Shown: positions 9,905-21,319 of the stretch, piece after piece
Layout of the letters: every line of letters begins with the position of its first letter
How positions within the stretch are numbered: position 1 is the stretch's first letter
From: Cristatella mucedo
Lineage: Eukaryota > Bryozoa > Phylactolaemata > Cristatellidae
DNA: 64,000 nt
Assembly (NCBI GenBank): GCA_009760855.2
Contig: WPIO01000011.1
Coordinates: 5,241,001 to 5,305,000, forward strand
Direction of reading: 5' to 3'
The notes under the pieces: generated by a model
What the model saw: the letters and a program-made list of their open reading frames with translations, nothing else
The model's database searches: none
What the model was told of the DNA's origin: nothing
Program-made: the position numbers and the translations under genes

Positions 9905-10130
9905 TATGGTCAGCCAATGCAGTTGAGCCTTGTTTATGTAGCGACAGAAGAGCTTGGATGTCTATCGCTGCCGCTTGCAGCGAGCAATAAAGGATCGCCC
10001 CCACAGCAGGACTCGAACCCACGACCTGTGGGTGCTTTGGATGTGAACTCTTTGATGCTCTACGTTTCGGGGGGAAGGACCACACCGTCCAGTCACTACC
10101 CACGATCCCAAGCTGTATTGCCTCACGGGC
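9905..10130 (-). mobile_element. T1 tRNA-derived SINE
   Basis: On the minus strand a B-box-like GGGTTCGAGTCCTGC is followed by a GGGCGATCCTTTATTGC stretch, a CGCTGCAAGCGG hairpin and a GCTCTTCTGTCGCTA tail, as in the copy at 22447-22590. The 5' head is diverged. Confidence 0.65.
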
Positions 10131-10384
10131 GGTCGTCCGGTATCTGCTTATTAGAGCAGGGCAGCGTTGGCGGCCTAGTTCCGTCCGAACGTCATAGCCG
10201 CTACGCCCAGTTTGTAATAGCAACTTCTTCCACGCAGAAGGAAGCCAAAGACGGGACGCACACATTGATGTATCACTGCCACTCTGCATTGACAGCCCAC
10301 GATTTTGACGCCTCCGCAGCAGCGGCTTCACACTATTTGGAAATCGAGGCGATTGGCTCTTGGGCTACGACTTCCCAGACTTGA

Positions 10385-13300
10385 GTAATGCATTGCATCT
10401 CCGTCTGTAACTCCACAAACTCACAAAAGATTGAGTGGGCTGAGCTTTCTACTAACCACTCAAATCCTACGTGGCTTTCAGTACACATACGGGAGCCCAC
10501 CGGCCTGATCTCACGCAACGAAGAGACCGTGTGAAGCATAGCTGAGTCAGTAAGGCAGTCGCGGAAGTGACGTAGCGAGGAAATGGCAGGTCAGGACGTC
10601 GGTAAAAGATGTGCCACAGTCGGCAGCAGGAGATTAAATGCCGTTGAGTAATAACGGTGGGACCGAGCTCCACAGTCTCAAGCCTGCAGAGCAAATGCAT
10701 CTGTTGCCGACGGTCTTTAGGCGTAAGAAAAACAGCTAATTCGTTGTCCGTGGAGGACTTGAGAGCACGAGGAATCTGAAACTGGTGAAGCAGTTCGGCT
10801 GGGTGCAGAAGGCTCCAAGCTATTGTGAATCCAAGCGAGAGAGTGCAAAATAGTCAGCTCTGCGACCATTGATTAAACGAGAGCCATCGCCGCTCCTTCA
10901 GCAAACGCGACATATAGCTGAAGCTCAGAGATTTTTTGACTAACCGTATAGTCCTATTCATTACCAACTCCAGAGGCGTATTGTGGCTTTTTTTGGTAGC
11001 CCAGCCAAAGCATGCATTGCATCACTCGAATCTAGATGGTACTAGGGAGCTAGTGGTAATTGTTTTAGCAAGCCGCCGCTGTAGACAGTCCCTAACATTA
11101 GTCAGGGATCGAATGCGATGGCTATCTGTCGAACCGGTCTCCTTATTGAGGCTTTCAAACGCTACACAGTAATCGAAGAGGACACCTACGTTCTATTCTA
11201 CGATTATAATGGCAGTCGCAGGTGGAGGGCTTAGAGGGTCATTGTGAAAATTTTACTTAGCATCCGTTGATCGAATAGTAGCCAACTCAGTTCTTTCACC
11301 AAAAGAGAAGCATGGCTGAACCCATAGAATTTATAAATATGCCTTTTAGCCATGTTCATCGTCAGTTGCGGAGGCTTAAGCGCTTTGCTCGGTAGTCCAG
11401 CCAAAACAGAATTGCAGTAGCCTACCTAGATGGAACCGGGGAGCGAGTTAAATTTATTGAAAGTAATCGCGGTAGATAGCTCTTAATCTTAGACAGGGAT
11501 CGGACGTGATGACAGCCTGTAGTAGCAGTCTTCTTAATGAAAATTTCAAAATTAAAAGGGTTGTCAAAGAGGCTATCTAAATTTCGAGCACATGGTAATT
11601 TTCGAACAACCAAATCGCTCATTAAGAGAGCATTCTCGTAGTCCAGCCTAACGCTTGGGGCGTCCTATGAGAAGAAGCTCAGTTTGAAGGTCGTTTACTT
11701 TAATGGTATTGGCCCTAAATCCAATTTCGAATGTTTGCAAGGCTAAAATTTAGTATATTGGTCGCTGCAGCAGATTCCGACGGTTTAAACGACAAATAAT
11801 GCTGAGTATTATCAGCATAACAGTGGCAGCCGATTCCATATGCCCGAATCACTTTTTCCCAGAGGTTCAGAATAAATGGAGAACAGCTTAAGACCGAGGA
11901 CAGACCCTCGTGGGACTCTACACGTGGCCGGCCTGGTGGGTAAGAACTGACCCGCAGACGACACGGATTGAACACAACCGGGCAAGTACGATTTTAACCC
12001 AGCCCGAGCCTCGTCTGAAAGACCGATCTTTGTTCGCAATCGCTCCCGTAGGATTTCGGGATCAATATTTTCGAAAGCAGCTAGTAGATCAAGCTCGGCT
12101 AGGGTAGCAACATTGCAGTCATCACTTCTGATTAGCATGTCGTCGGTCACAGTTGGTCACTCGGAGTAGAAAAGTTTCAGTGGCGTGTTGTCGTTTGAAT
12201 GGCAACTGAAATTTCCTGGCGATCCAATATTTGCAATATGTTCTACAAGCTCTTTAGAGGATCTTTTTTCAAAAATCTTTGACAAAAATGACGAAGGGAA
12301 ACTGGGCAAAAATTCACTAAAACTTCTTAATACAATCCAGGCCTTTTAATTATAGCCTGAATGATGGACGATTTGAAGGACTTTGAAAGTTAAGACTACA
12401 GAGGAAATGGCACAGGGGCTTCAAGACTTTAGTGAAGCGGCTACTTCATTAAAAAACCTCGGAAAATCTTTGTAGAAACCTAAAAATTTAAAAACAAGCA
12501 ATACTTTTGTCGGAGGTGGCTTTTTGGAGGCACGACTGTGTGCAATTTTTAACGAAGAATGCAGTAAGCCTATCAGCCTAACCATTAATATCTAGGGAGT
12601 CAGAACTTGAGCTAGCAAGCAAATTATTTAATCCGGCCATGTCGGTACACCGGACTTCGTAAAGTGGCTTAAAAACTATCACTTTACACGATACACTGTT
12701 TGAAAAATGTTTTTTAAATTGAAATTAATCTCCATTATTCTGTGCAAAGACAGATCTGAGCACTCCTGAGGTACAAGTTTACAGCATCAGTGAGAGTATC
12801 GAAGCTGGCGGCGGAATATGGGCGCAGATAAAGAAGACTATATCGCTTAGAAATTTCATGAGTTTTTTAGTGTCAATGCTTTTCAAGTTTCGTCAATGTA
12901 TAAACTCGATGCTGCCCTGATGTGACGGACACGCGAGCATTAAATAAGATTAAACAAAGATCTGAAATGGTCAGCGGGCCCTCAATAAGAAATCCTGAAC
13001 GTGGCCACGTGACATGAGTCGTATGACCAACCTGCTGGGCCAGCCGAAGTTTTCCAGACAGTGAAGAAATGAGTGTCTGATTCCACTGACGGTCGTCAGC
13101 GTGAATGTTTTGTATGTCTCCAGTTACCAATAAACACCTTTCAAGCACTAGTATTTTAGGGAAGAACTCAGAAAACACCGCAAACAAGGCACGGACGGAC
13201 AAAGCGGGATCAGCAGATCACAGCCATGAGAGGCATATTCTTTGATGGAGATCTGACAGAAAACGATTCAAACGATGACCCGTGCGAGAAACTTGTGATC

Positions 13301-13560
13301 TCATAGCCGATCGATTCACGAAGAATGATAGTAAACCCGCCACCCACCTCGTCAATCTAAATGGTCTGAAAGAATGCGAAACCCGGATGGGCTAGTCTAA
13401 GGTACGCAGCCACGAGAGCACGGTGCAATCCATTTTGTAGTCAGCAGAAATGCATCTAGCTTATCATGGGCAACCTGGGATTGCAGATAAGTAGCCCCCC
13501 TTTTTTTAGTTAGCTGACATTTAGCAGGAGGGAATGTGATAGACCGTTATGTGCATCCTG
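10385..13560 (-). pseudogene. LINE-B, endonuclease to 3' end, decayed
   Basis: Minus-strand L2/CR1-type LINE, about 3.2 kb. Endonuclease: G-G-G-F-T-I-I near 13330, then V-T-G-D-I-Q-N-I-H-A-D-D near 13120 (usual form GDFNxH), T-H-V-T near 13020 and S-D-L-C near 12960. Reverse transcriptase: a K-D-F-E-K-R-S-S segment near 12280, D-L-L-A-A-F-E-N-I-D near 12070, P-R-G-S-V-L-G near 11910 (usual PQGS) and C-Y-A-D-N near 11810 (usual YADD, second Asp lost). The C-terminus and 3' UTR run to the GGAGATAC-type end at about 10390. Frames are broken throughout and two catalytic positions are changed, so it is dead. A roughly 300-bp piece occurs twice (about 10930-11260 and 11340-11640), so two overlapping copies or an internal duplication are present. 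Confidence 0.75.
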
Positions 13561-13669
13561 AAGGCCGACTAGAAGGATTTGGGCTGCGGCGGCGAGCGAG
13601 TGCCGAGCGTGAGCATATTCCAGCCGTTTGCGACAGCAGGTTGAGGTAGATGGTGCATTTACTGACCGG

Positions 13670-13836
13670 TCTAGTACCCATAGGGAAAGTAGTGCCGTAT
13701 TCTGTCTAAGCGAGCCTGAATTTCAATAATGTTTTGCGGCTGAAAGTAGGCAGGCTTGACTGTGGATCTAATGTGGTCGTCTAGTGCAAGGTCACTTTCT
13801 AACAGGACCCTCCGACTTTGTGCAGATGCTACAGGA
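13670..13836 (-). pseudogene. LINE-A ORF2 fragment, distal half of an interrupted copy
   Basis: The minus strand encodes an E-S-D-L-A-L-D-D-H-I-R-S-T-V-K-P-A-Y-F segment, which in intact copies follows the RT domain. It continues the fragment at 14265-14870 after the LINE-B insertion between them. Confidence 0.65.
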
Positions 13837-13837
13837 G

Positions 13838-14230
13838 ATGTGTAATGTAATTTAATGCAATGTATCTCCTTCTGTCGCTCCACAAAGCCACAAAGACTAT
13901 GTGGGTGTTACGCAATAGAGTTTCGCTCGGTGCACTTACAGCCCCAGTGGCTTTCGGTACGCCTTCGGTAGCCAACAGACTTCCTCTAATGCAACAACGA
14001 GAAAGTAGGAAGCATAGCAGAGTCAGGAGAGTAGTTGCGGTAGTGATTAACTTAAAAGTAGCAGCTCAGGACGCTGGAAATGATGTGATATAGTCGGCAG
14101 CAGGAGAACAGTAGTCGTTGCGTAAAAATCGTGGAAGCGACTTCCACAGTCTAGAATCTGCAGAGCGAAAGCTTCTGTCACCAACGGTCTTTAAGAAGAG
14201 GATATGCTTGCAGAGCCTAGTATGAGCTTT
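13838..14230 (-). mobile_element. LINE-B 3' end inserted into LINE-A
   Basis: On the minus strand it runs from a K-T-V-G-D-R-S-F-like segment through P-R-L-W-like and Y-x-P-A-A-D-Y to the 3' terminus GTGGAGCGACAGAAGGAGA-TACATT. The tail is ACATT-type. The LINE-A flanks on each side match adjacent parts of the consensus. Confidence 0.7.
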
Positions 14231-14264
14231 AAGCTTTCCAGTTCCTGAGTCACGCTTGGTTTTC

Positions 14265-14870
14265 TATTAACTATTTAGCCTGTTTTATCATCGTTTAATT
14301 TGAGAACGTTTGCAGTCATATATGTGCAGATGTCTGCAAATACATGTAGCAAGGGAGTTGAGGGAGCTAGACGTGCTGGAGATCTGGGATGGGCCAAAGC
14401 GCAGGTACAGTTGCGTGTCATCTACTAAGAAGTGAAAACCTGGATCGTGCTCGGTGATCACATCGGCAAGAAGGGGAGTATGCATACTGAAAAGAAGCTG
14501 ACCAAGCAAACGTCCCTGGTGACGTACCCCGTACCTAAGTGGTTCTTCAGTTTATCTTCGTCCGCTTACGTCAACACTCCGGAGTCTACCACTGAGATTG
14601 GACCTAAGCCACTGCAGCCCAGTACCGGCGATGCCCAGGCGAGACGAGGGGTGCTCGAGAAGGACTCAATGATCAATAGTACCAAACGCCACCGAAAAAT
14701 TAAGCGAAACAAGTTGAGAGACTTCACAATGGTGCTGCATTTCCGGCCTGCCTGACCTGGCCCAGCCGCTGAAGCGCCACAAGTCCATCGAATGCCACGC
14801 TCGAAAAAGACAGCGATGAGATCCGCTGAGATGATGCCGCTGCAAGACAATGCGAAGCAAGGGGACGTGG
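14265..14870 (-). pseudogene. LINE-A reverse transcriptase fragment, proximal half
   Basis: Minus-strand sequence aligns with the RT of the copy at 25859-26467: a T-I-D-H region near 14680, the R-S-x-L-S-G region replaced by diverged sequence, L-L-A-D-V-I-T-E-H-D-P-G-F-H-F near 14450, and D-D-T-Q-L-Y-L near 14420. The codon before DD gives V, so YADD has become LVDD. Several frameshifts are present. Confidence 0.65.
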
Positions 14871-15062
14871 GACTTGGTTGGTCCTCTAGTTTAGTTTGGG
14901 CTTCTGGTCACCGCGTGTCATAGCACCTGCCACCCGTCGAGCACTGAGCAAGGAGAGCACGCAGCAGCAGCGGTCATTGGACAGCAGCCAGCACTCGCCG
15001 CCGCATTCTCTGAGAGATTCATTCACTACTTTCTATCCCGGCTCTTCACATTTCGCCACATG

Positions 15063-15120
15063 TCTAGAACCCACGACCTCGGTCGGCAAAGGCGCGAGCA
15101 TTTTCGTCCCTCGGCAAAAC
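15063..15120 (-). mobile_element. tRNA-like SINE head fragment
   Basis: The minus strand reads GACCGAGGTCGTGGGTTCTAG, the B-box neighbourhood of the T1/T2 SINEs. Only about 60 bp survive. Confidence 0.45.
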
Positions 15121-15129
15121 TCCTCTACC

Positions 15130-15263
15130 GTCAATGTCTGTTGGCTACCGAATGCGTACCGAAAGCCGCTTAGGCTGCGAGTGCGCTATACAAAGCTCTC
15201 CTGCGTAACACCCACGTGGTCTTTGTGACTTTGTGGAGTTACAGATGGAGATACATTTTGATT
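15130..15263 (+). mobile_element. LINE-B 3' terminal fragment
   Basis: Matches the last about 130 bp of LINE-B, from the GTTGGCTACCGAATGCGTAC segment to GTTACAGATGGAGATACAT. Confidence 0.8.
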
Positions 15264-15564
15264 TTCCTGCTACGAATATCTTTACTGGCGCTACGTAATC
15301 GGTAGCTTGCATGTACGGCACCAGCAAAGCCGAGTGTTGAACCGCATTCAGCTTTGTTTCACGCGTCAGGAGACAGCCAGATCAATATCGAATCGGTCAG
15401 TGACACAGTCAATGGGGCGACGGTTGCTGCAAACCCACCAATGAACTGTTTATGAAGGAAAAGAGGATGAAAGCACTGGATCTGATAATATCACAACGAG
15501 CACTTGCTATTAATTACTCGTGGGCAATGAGTGCAGGCAATGCAGAAATGGGGATCAGAATGTA
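15264..15564. other. Spacer
   Basis: Nothing recognised except a weak similarity to the sequence beside the R repeat at 48300-48470. Confidence 0.35.
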
Positions 15565-16030
15565 TTACAACGAGTTCCGTAGCTTCCACGTCTGAATAGA
15601 ACTAGACCGCAAACGCAGCGCTCGTGATGACACTAGTCTCAGCCGACTCGCGACGAACACTCAAGGGGAATGAGCCTTGTATCGCGGAAAAGCGACTCGT
15701 TGGTGAAGCACCAATGTACACAGGCATGCCAATAATAACGGAACGCGGCAGCTACAAAAAGCACCAACGTAGCCATAGAAACAACCTCAACGTAGCCATA
15801 GCAAGTCAATATTCATCGCGCCGACAAGTCTATTGACAGCAGCGGACAGTTACAGGCGTTCGACCGTGGCCATGACGTACACCAACCGCTACTTAGCCTA
15901 AAACTCAAGTCAGCTCAAATGCCTAGGGCCAACACCGGAAACACGACTGTCTGCCTATCGTATTGCGTCGGCTTTTATGCGTCCTCAGCCACGAATTATC
16001 GGCTATAATTTATCGGCCAAAGCCTATCGC
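15565..16030. repeat. R repeat (LTR-like), copy 1
   Basis: Shares ordered blocks with 45200-45600 and 48470-48830: a CGCAAACGCAGCGCTCGT block, a TTGACAGCAGCGGACAGTTA block and a GGCCATGACGTACACCAAC block. On the minus strand a CATAAAAG TATA-like motif lies at about 15974-15981. The copies are diverged, and long-terminal-repeat identity is an inference. Confidence 0.5.
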
Positions 16031-16885
16031 ATAATTGGTAATAGTCGTTAAAACTCGGGAGCCGCGAACAAATAACCTTTATAAGTCATAACCTGAATGA
16101 TTAAGCTCTGCGCCGTTTCAGGATACTTTCAATGCCTTAAATTTTCATGATCAATCCTTTCAGGTTGTGAAGAATATGCAAAATATGCTAGTTGCGATGA
16201 TCTATCTAAAAATTGCAGAATGTCCGTTATATTATGAGATCATGAAATTGAGGTGCCCGACACGACTACTGCCAGCTACCGGTCGGCTACTTCGAACTGA
16301 GCACACGAAAGCAGTGAACACGTCTTCGGCATTCTCGAAGCACTTATTTTACGCGGCTATAGGCTTTATCCAGATAGAATTTGATTTTTAGTTTGTCAAG
16401 TAATCGATCGAATTCGCTTGGCTTCGCTGATGCCGACTTCTCTCACCAACAGTTCGCTCCTGCATCAATGTCGACAACTTAGAGCTGTAGCCTAGTTGAC
16501 CTTAAAATCAACCTCTTCAATATAGACTTTCTGCCACGTTGGGACACTTCCCGATCATGCAATCATGCTGGCTGAGTCCGATTGAGCCGAGGCCGATCAT
16601 GATCTGCTTTGCAGGCTGGTGTGGTTTGCTTATACAACGGCAGCGTCAACGGTCGACACCTGAGGTGTTTTCAGCGCATTTAACTGACGAAGATACGCCC
16701 TCGATTGTTGCAGCTTGTGGGGGTAGCTCAGCGATGCCACGCTGTCTGTCGTGTGCTGAGAAAGAAACGGGTGCGAGGATGAAGGAAAATAAGATCAAGC
16801 TTACAATACTCTGAATCTATGTGCGGCAGCCGCTCGAAAGGGGAATGCAAAACTTGCGAATTCCCGATTGTTGGTAGAGTTCCCC
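16030..16885. other. Spacer
   Basis: A+T-rich, then mixed composition. No supported gene. A 91-codon plus-strand frame at 16539-16814 has no recognisable feature. Confidence 0.4.
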
Positions 16886-16888
16886 CAC

Positions 16889-16930
16889 CACCACGTGACT
16901 TCTGGGTCTTAGCCCAGGAGTCACGTGGTG
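16889..16930. repeat. E-box palindrome, 18-bp stem hairpin
   Basis: Left arm CACCACGTGACT (16889-16900) pairs perfectly with AGTCACGTGGTG (16919-16930). After one T-G wobble, CTGGG pairs with CCCAG, leaving a six-base loop. Each arm holds CACGTGAC, the E-box core bound by bHLH-ZIP factors. Confidence 0.85.
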
Positions 16931-17034
16931 CTCGCTCTCTTCGCTACCCAGGCAGTGGGTCCGAGAGTCGCGCAATCAATCGTGCAGCTCCTTTTTTTCC
17001 ACTGAAAGTAGTGGCGACATTACGACAGTAGGCA

Positions 17035-17080
17035 AGTAGGCTCTTCTGCCGCAATAGAAGTGAGGCTGTTAAAATCATCT
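17035..17080 (+). mobile_element. T1 SINE tail fragment
   Basis: GGCTCTTCTGCCGCAATAG then GAGGCTGTTAAAATCA match the T1 3' end. Confidence 0.6.
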
Positions 17081-17214
17081 AACCTCAATATTAATATTAT
17101 TACCGGAAAATCCTAGTACTGTCATCACTACAGGATATATCCTGGCTGAGCACGTATTTAATTTTTTTTAATTTTCTGGTTTATTTACTCTAGGTTTGCC
17201 GATAACTAATCAGC

Positions 17215-17450
17215 TAATTATATCCACATTCAATTTGGAAAAGTTGTTAGTCATGCAAATGCGCAAATATCAGCAATGCGTGCCGCTTGGGAGTTAAAAG
17301 AGTTGGGCACGTCACAATGCATGACGTCAAAATACCGGTACAACTGTGTGCCATCTTCACAAAAATGAACGCCAAGATTGTACATGGCGATTGCATCAAC
17401 AACGTGAAGAGCGAACGTTGAAATAATTGGACTCACAACAAATCCTTACG
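17215..17450 (-). pseudogene. LINE-A RT fragment
   Basis: The minus strand encodes a V-V-D-A-I-A-M-Y-N-L-G-V-H-F segment followed by C-E-D-G-T-Q-L-Y, where intact LINE-A has Y-A-D-D-T-Q-L-Y. The catalytic motif is destroyed. Confidence 0.6.
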
Positions 17451-17454
17451 TCAC

Positions 17455-19100
17455 GCGTTACTTTAAAGGCTGAGGGGAGAACTGCTCGCCAGTGACATCT
17501 ACGCTAATTTGCTTACTTCCTGTTCACCTTTGACATTGATCCCTCTTATATTGGTCGGAATACCTCAAGCCGCATCAGTAGTCCATCATCGGCACACTTT
17601 GCGAGCGTGTCCGACCAATCAGAACGAAGACCGGGTCGTCAGGGAAAGGCAGGGTGCCCTGACCTTTCGACAGGTAGACTCAGCTGTGACTGGGCTAATG
17701 CAGCTATATGGGAGGCTCCTGAGTTGAGATTTAGCTCTTGCAGGACCCTATATCTATAAATTACAACAGCATTGAACATAAGCGAGGATGTATTATTGAG
17801 TCTGCAGGTGAGAAACTTTCCAAACCTCTCTTTTACTCATCTCTTAATCATTGTGTAGGGAAACACCGGTGAAACTGTGGGAACTCTTTTGCAAGGAGGT
17901 TTCTGGGTGTGGCTCAACAGCAGTAGCAGTCAGGCTATATTAGGGTGGCATGAGACAGAGCCACCCTGTCAACAGAGCAAGAAACCTATCTGCGTCGCAG
18001 TAAACAGCTGCGGAGAGTGACTGCTCCGTCTTATCGAGCACGTGACTCAACATGGAAAGCAAAGCCGGGCACACCATGCGACTTCATTAGTACGACCGGA
18101 GCCCCCAGCGACTTTCATTTGATTTCCAAAAGGACGAAGGAGTGCTACTTCCTAACGATCTAAGCCGTTGATCGGGTCGCCACTACCGAAGCGCCCCCAC
18201 CCCCGAGCATTTGAGAGGGTCTCCCTTTGCAACGGATTTGGGCGGTCTCCGGCAAATCAACACGTTTGGCCGCAGCTGCCAGCTGTACACAAGACATGCT
18301 AACTTGAAGGCAGCACCACTATCAGCAGCGAGGGGCAGCAAAATGGCCGAGCTCGTGCTGGAAACAAGCAAACCGGCTGTATAGAATCGCGGCCATTCGC
18401 ACCGACTGGGGCTCAGCCATTGACCATAATGTCTCACAGAGTGGCAGACAATGCAGCACCGCAAGTTAAGAGAATAGAGTAACCTGAGGCGAGAGACGAG
18501 ACCTCAAAGTCAACGAAGTGCTCTGACGCTGGCGCCAATGCTCGTCACAGAGATGTGGCGTACTGTGGGACGTGTAAAGTTCAGGACAGGAAAGCCTAAC
18601 CAGGCGCACGCACCCTGGAGACTGACTTGGTATTACTTGATCGTTTGCGACGCTCCGGGCCTGCTGCCGCCCGAGCTGTTAGCATTCGGTAAGTCGACAT
18701 TCGCTTAAATCCAGGCATGGCTGTCGCTTGAATAAACGCCGCGCGATTCCTGCTGCAGGGCGAGCTCGTGCCCTCAGTGGATGTCAAGCCTGCATAGTCG
18801 TGAGTCCGCACGCGACCGAGCGCCGTCAGTCCTGATTGAGTCAGGGCGGTAGGTGGCGCCAGATGCGAGGTGCCACGGCGGCTGCCTCTTCATCGGCCAA
18901 GCGGATTTGAATGCAGCAATAGTGCAACGAAAAAGCTCCGCTCCGCGACTTTTGTCGGGCGGCATCGGCTGCATTTGCTGGGCCGTCGCTCTTAAACGTT
19001 TTCGTGAACGCGCGCTCGCTCGCGCTCCGCAGCCATGCGGCGCGCGAGCGAGCAGCTTCCGTTTCAGACCGCCCCTTCAGACCGCGCGGCGCCAGCTCCA
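17455..19100. other. Spacer, becoming G+C-rich after about 18.6 kb
   Basis: No supported gene. Frames in the G+C-rich part are open on both strands and show no domain. Confidence 0.4.
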
Positions 19101-19106
19101 GTCGCG

Positions 19107-19160
19107 CCGCCGCCGCCGCCGCCGCCGCCGTCGCTGCTGCTGCTGCTGCTTTCACGGCGC
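19107..19160. repeat. (GCC)n and (TGC)n short arrays
   Basis: About eight GCC units followed by about six TGC units, roughly 50 bp before the much longer GGC array. Confidence 0.9.
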
Positions 19161-19199
19161 AGCAAAAGTAAAATGCGATGGCTTAGCGGAAAGCATCCC

Positions 19200-19346
<147 letters not shown>

Positions 19347-19349
19347 GGG

Positions 19350-19789
19350 ATGAGACAGGGGATGGGAAGTGCCGAGTGCTAGGCAGAGCCGACTGACGAA
19401 CTGGCCAGCAGCGAAATCAATTTCTCGAACCGTCCTTGAAAGTGAGAGCTGTTCCCTCGTTCTGACCGCGGCCGAATAGTGCGCGCCCCGGCGGAATACC
19501 GATCAGCGATGCAGTGCGGCCCGTCGGGCACTCTCGTGCGTTCGTTTGACTGCCGGGGCGAGAGCGGCCTAGTATCGTGCGGCCCGGCGTAGTGGCCCAT
19601 CGCTCCAGCCTGCGTCCAGCGAAGCTGCTGTCATACCCATGTGGGCTGCTGCGCGTGACCTCCTTCGAGTTGTTTCGTAGCTCGGACGCCTAAGCGTGTA
19701 GCTTATGAGTCACCATGTGAACTGTCCGACGTAACCCAGGAGCTGCCGAGAGGACAATCCAGGCACCTCCGATCGGGCTATTAATAGTA
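19350..19789. other. G+C-rich spacer
   Basis: Nothing recognised. Confidence 0.4.
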
Positions 19790-19965
19790 ACGATAATGAA
19801 CATAATAATAGTAGTAGTCCGCTTCTATAGCGCCCTGAGAAAACCGAATCACAGTAATGGCGCTTTACAGCTCGCTGCAAGAGAATCAATAACCAAGTGT
19901 CTGTGATATGCACGGGATCAAACATGCAGAAGCAAGGAACTACCATTCTTGGGCTAGCATGCTAA
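19790..19965 (-). mobile_element. SINE-like copy with LINE-A-type 3' hairpin
   Basis: The minus strand ends in GTAAAGCGCC...TTCTCAGGGCGCTATA followed by ACTACTATTATTATG, the same hairpin plus trinucleotide tail as LINE-A. The part before it carries a weak B-box-like GTTTGATCCCGTGC rather than LINE coding sequence. Confidence 0.55.
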
Positions 19966-19999
19966 AGCAGTAAAAACGAAGCTCTCGCACTAGGCCACA

Positions 20000-20566
20000 G
20001 GCTAGTCAGACCTTAGGCTAGCAGGATGAACTGAATCGTGCACAAATAGTAGGCACGCAAAGAACGAAATACGGAACGAAAAACGGACGAATTCAGGATG
20101 GGACAGGGAGAAAGCTGATTGGAGCAAGTGTGCCTTTAGCTGAGACTTAAAAGACGCAAGGTCATCGCTGGTAGTGACGGTAGCCAGAAGCGCACTAACA
20201 GACTTCCATTGCATACGCTTACCAGCTGAACGCTCGATCTATCGTAGATTTCAAGTTAGTTCGAGGGACGGCGAGATGACTAGATGCTGAGGATGGCACG
20301 AGAGAGCACGTGACTGGAGGAGTGAAGAGGTCTGATAGGCAGGCCGGTGCAAGCGAGTGAACTGACATGTAGGCTCATGAGAAATGCACTCATCTTGACG
20401 CGACGTCACAAACGCGAGAACTAGTCTGGCGGTCTTACTTTTATCTAAGCATAAACTGATTTTTGCAATGTTCCTTAGCTGACTTGACAGTGGAAGAAAT
20501 GTGCTTATCTATGTGACAAGTTAAATAAATATGCTCATCTATGATAAATGGTTATGCTATTAATTA
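20000..20566 (-). pseudogene. LINE-C ORF2 C-terminus
   Basis: The minus strand encodes D-D-L-A-S-F-K-S-Q-L-K-A-H-L-L, the usual end of L2-type ORF2. It continues the RT fragment at 20690-21100 and is separated from it by a LINE-B insertion. Confidence 0.6.
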
Positions 20567-20567
20567 T

Positions 20568-20680
20568 GTAATGTAATGTATCTCCGTCTGTAACTCCACA
20601 AAGTCATAATGACCATGTGAGTGTTACGCAGGAGAGTTTTGTATAGCGCACTCACATCCTAAGCGGCTTTCGGCAATTAA
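20568..20680 (-). mobile_element. LINE-B 3' end inserted into LINE-C
   Basis: A short LINE-B terminal copy with its GTTACAGACGGAGATACATT end and ACATT-type tail. ATTAATTA-like sequence on both sides may be the target duplication. Confidence 0.7.
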
Positions 20681-20689
20681 TCATTAATT

Positions 20690-21100
20690 AATCATAAAAG
20701 TGCTCATCTATGTGACAAGTTGTTTCGAATAGTGCGCCTAGATTACAGGTAGACGTCGTGAGAGTGGTGCTAGCTGAATTAATCTGGAGGTTTAGGTCTT
20801 CCGACGTTCCGGCGACACGAGGTTTTCCCATAGCTCTTCGTTTGGTCTTATCGTCGCTGGACTTCAGGAAGTGGGCGGTCATCCAAGTGCTAAAGTCGTC
20901 AACGCAGGCTGCAAGCAAGGTAAGCGAATCGGCCGCAGAGCAAGATCAAGGCAGGGATCAAAGAGCTATAAATAGATTTGATTGCCGTCGGCGTAGTAAG
21001 GAAGGCCAGGATCGCGTTTGCCGACAATGTCTGCCATAATTAAAGTGTAGATAATGAAAAGAAAGAGGCCTGAGATCGAATGCCGAGGCGTACAAACATA
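20690..21100 (-). pseudogene. LINE-C RT fragment
   Basis: Minus strand: Y-Y-A-D-G-N-Q-I-Y-L (YADD with the second Asp changed), then F-S-T-W-M-T-A-H-F-L-K and D-D-K-T-K. The order matches LINE-A, but divergence is greater. Confidence 0.6.
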
Positions 21101-21189
21101 CTTTAAGAGAGCTCGATACACGTGACGGACAGCCAGTAACATCTACACTCTGACACCGCTGATTGAGGTAAATATAGCTAAATATAATT

Positions 21190-21318
21190 CATTTCTGTAT
21201 TGCCATAAGAGAACTTAACTTCATCCAGGCGCTTTGCAGTTGCTGCAAGGCTCGAATCCACGACCTTTGCCACCATTAAAGAAGGCGAGCATCTAAACTC
21301 CTGGGCTAAGCCGGGGCA
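21190..21318 (-). mobile_element. T2 SINE: tRNA head plus LINE-type hairpin end
   Basis: The minus strand begins with an A-box-like TTAGCCCAGGAGTTTAGATG, continues to a B-box-like GTGGATTCGAGCC, and ends with AAGCGCCTGGATGAAGTT and AGTTCTCTTATGGC, a degenerate form of the LINE-A hairpin. Confidence 0.6.
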
Positions 21319-21319
21319 A

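Noticed and set aside
9708-10384. Y-I-Y-I frames of about 200 codons on both strands
   Set aside because: Created by the (TA)n array joined to a SINE; no coding signal.
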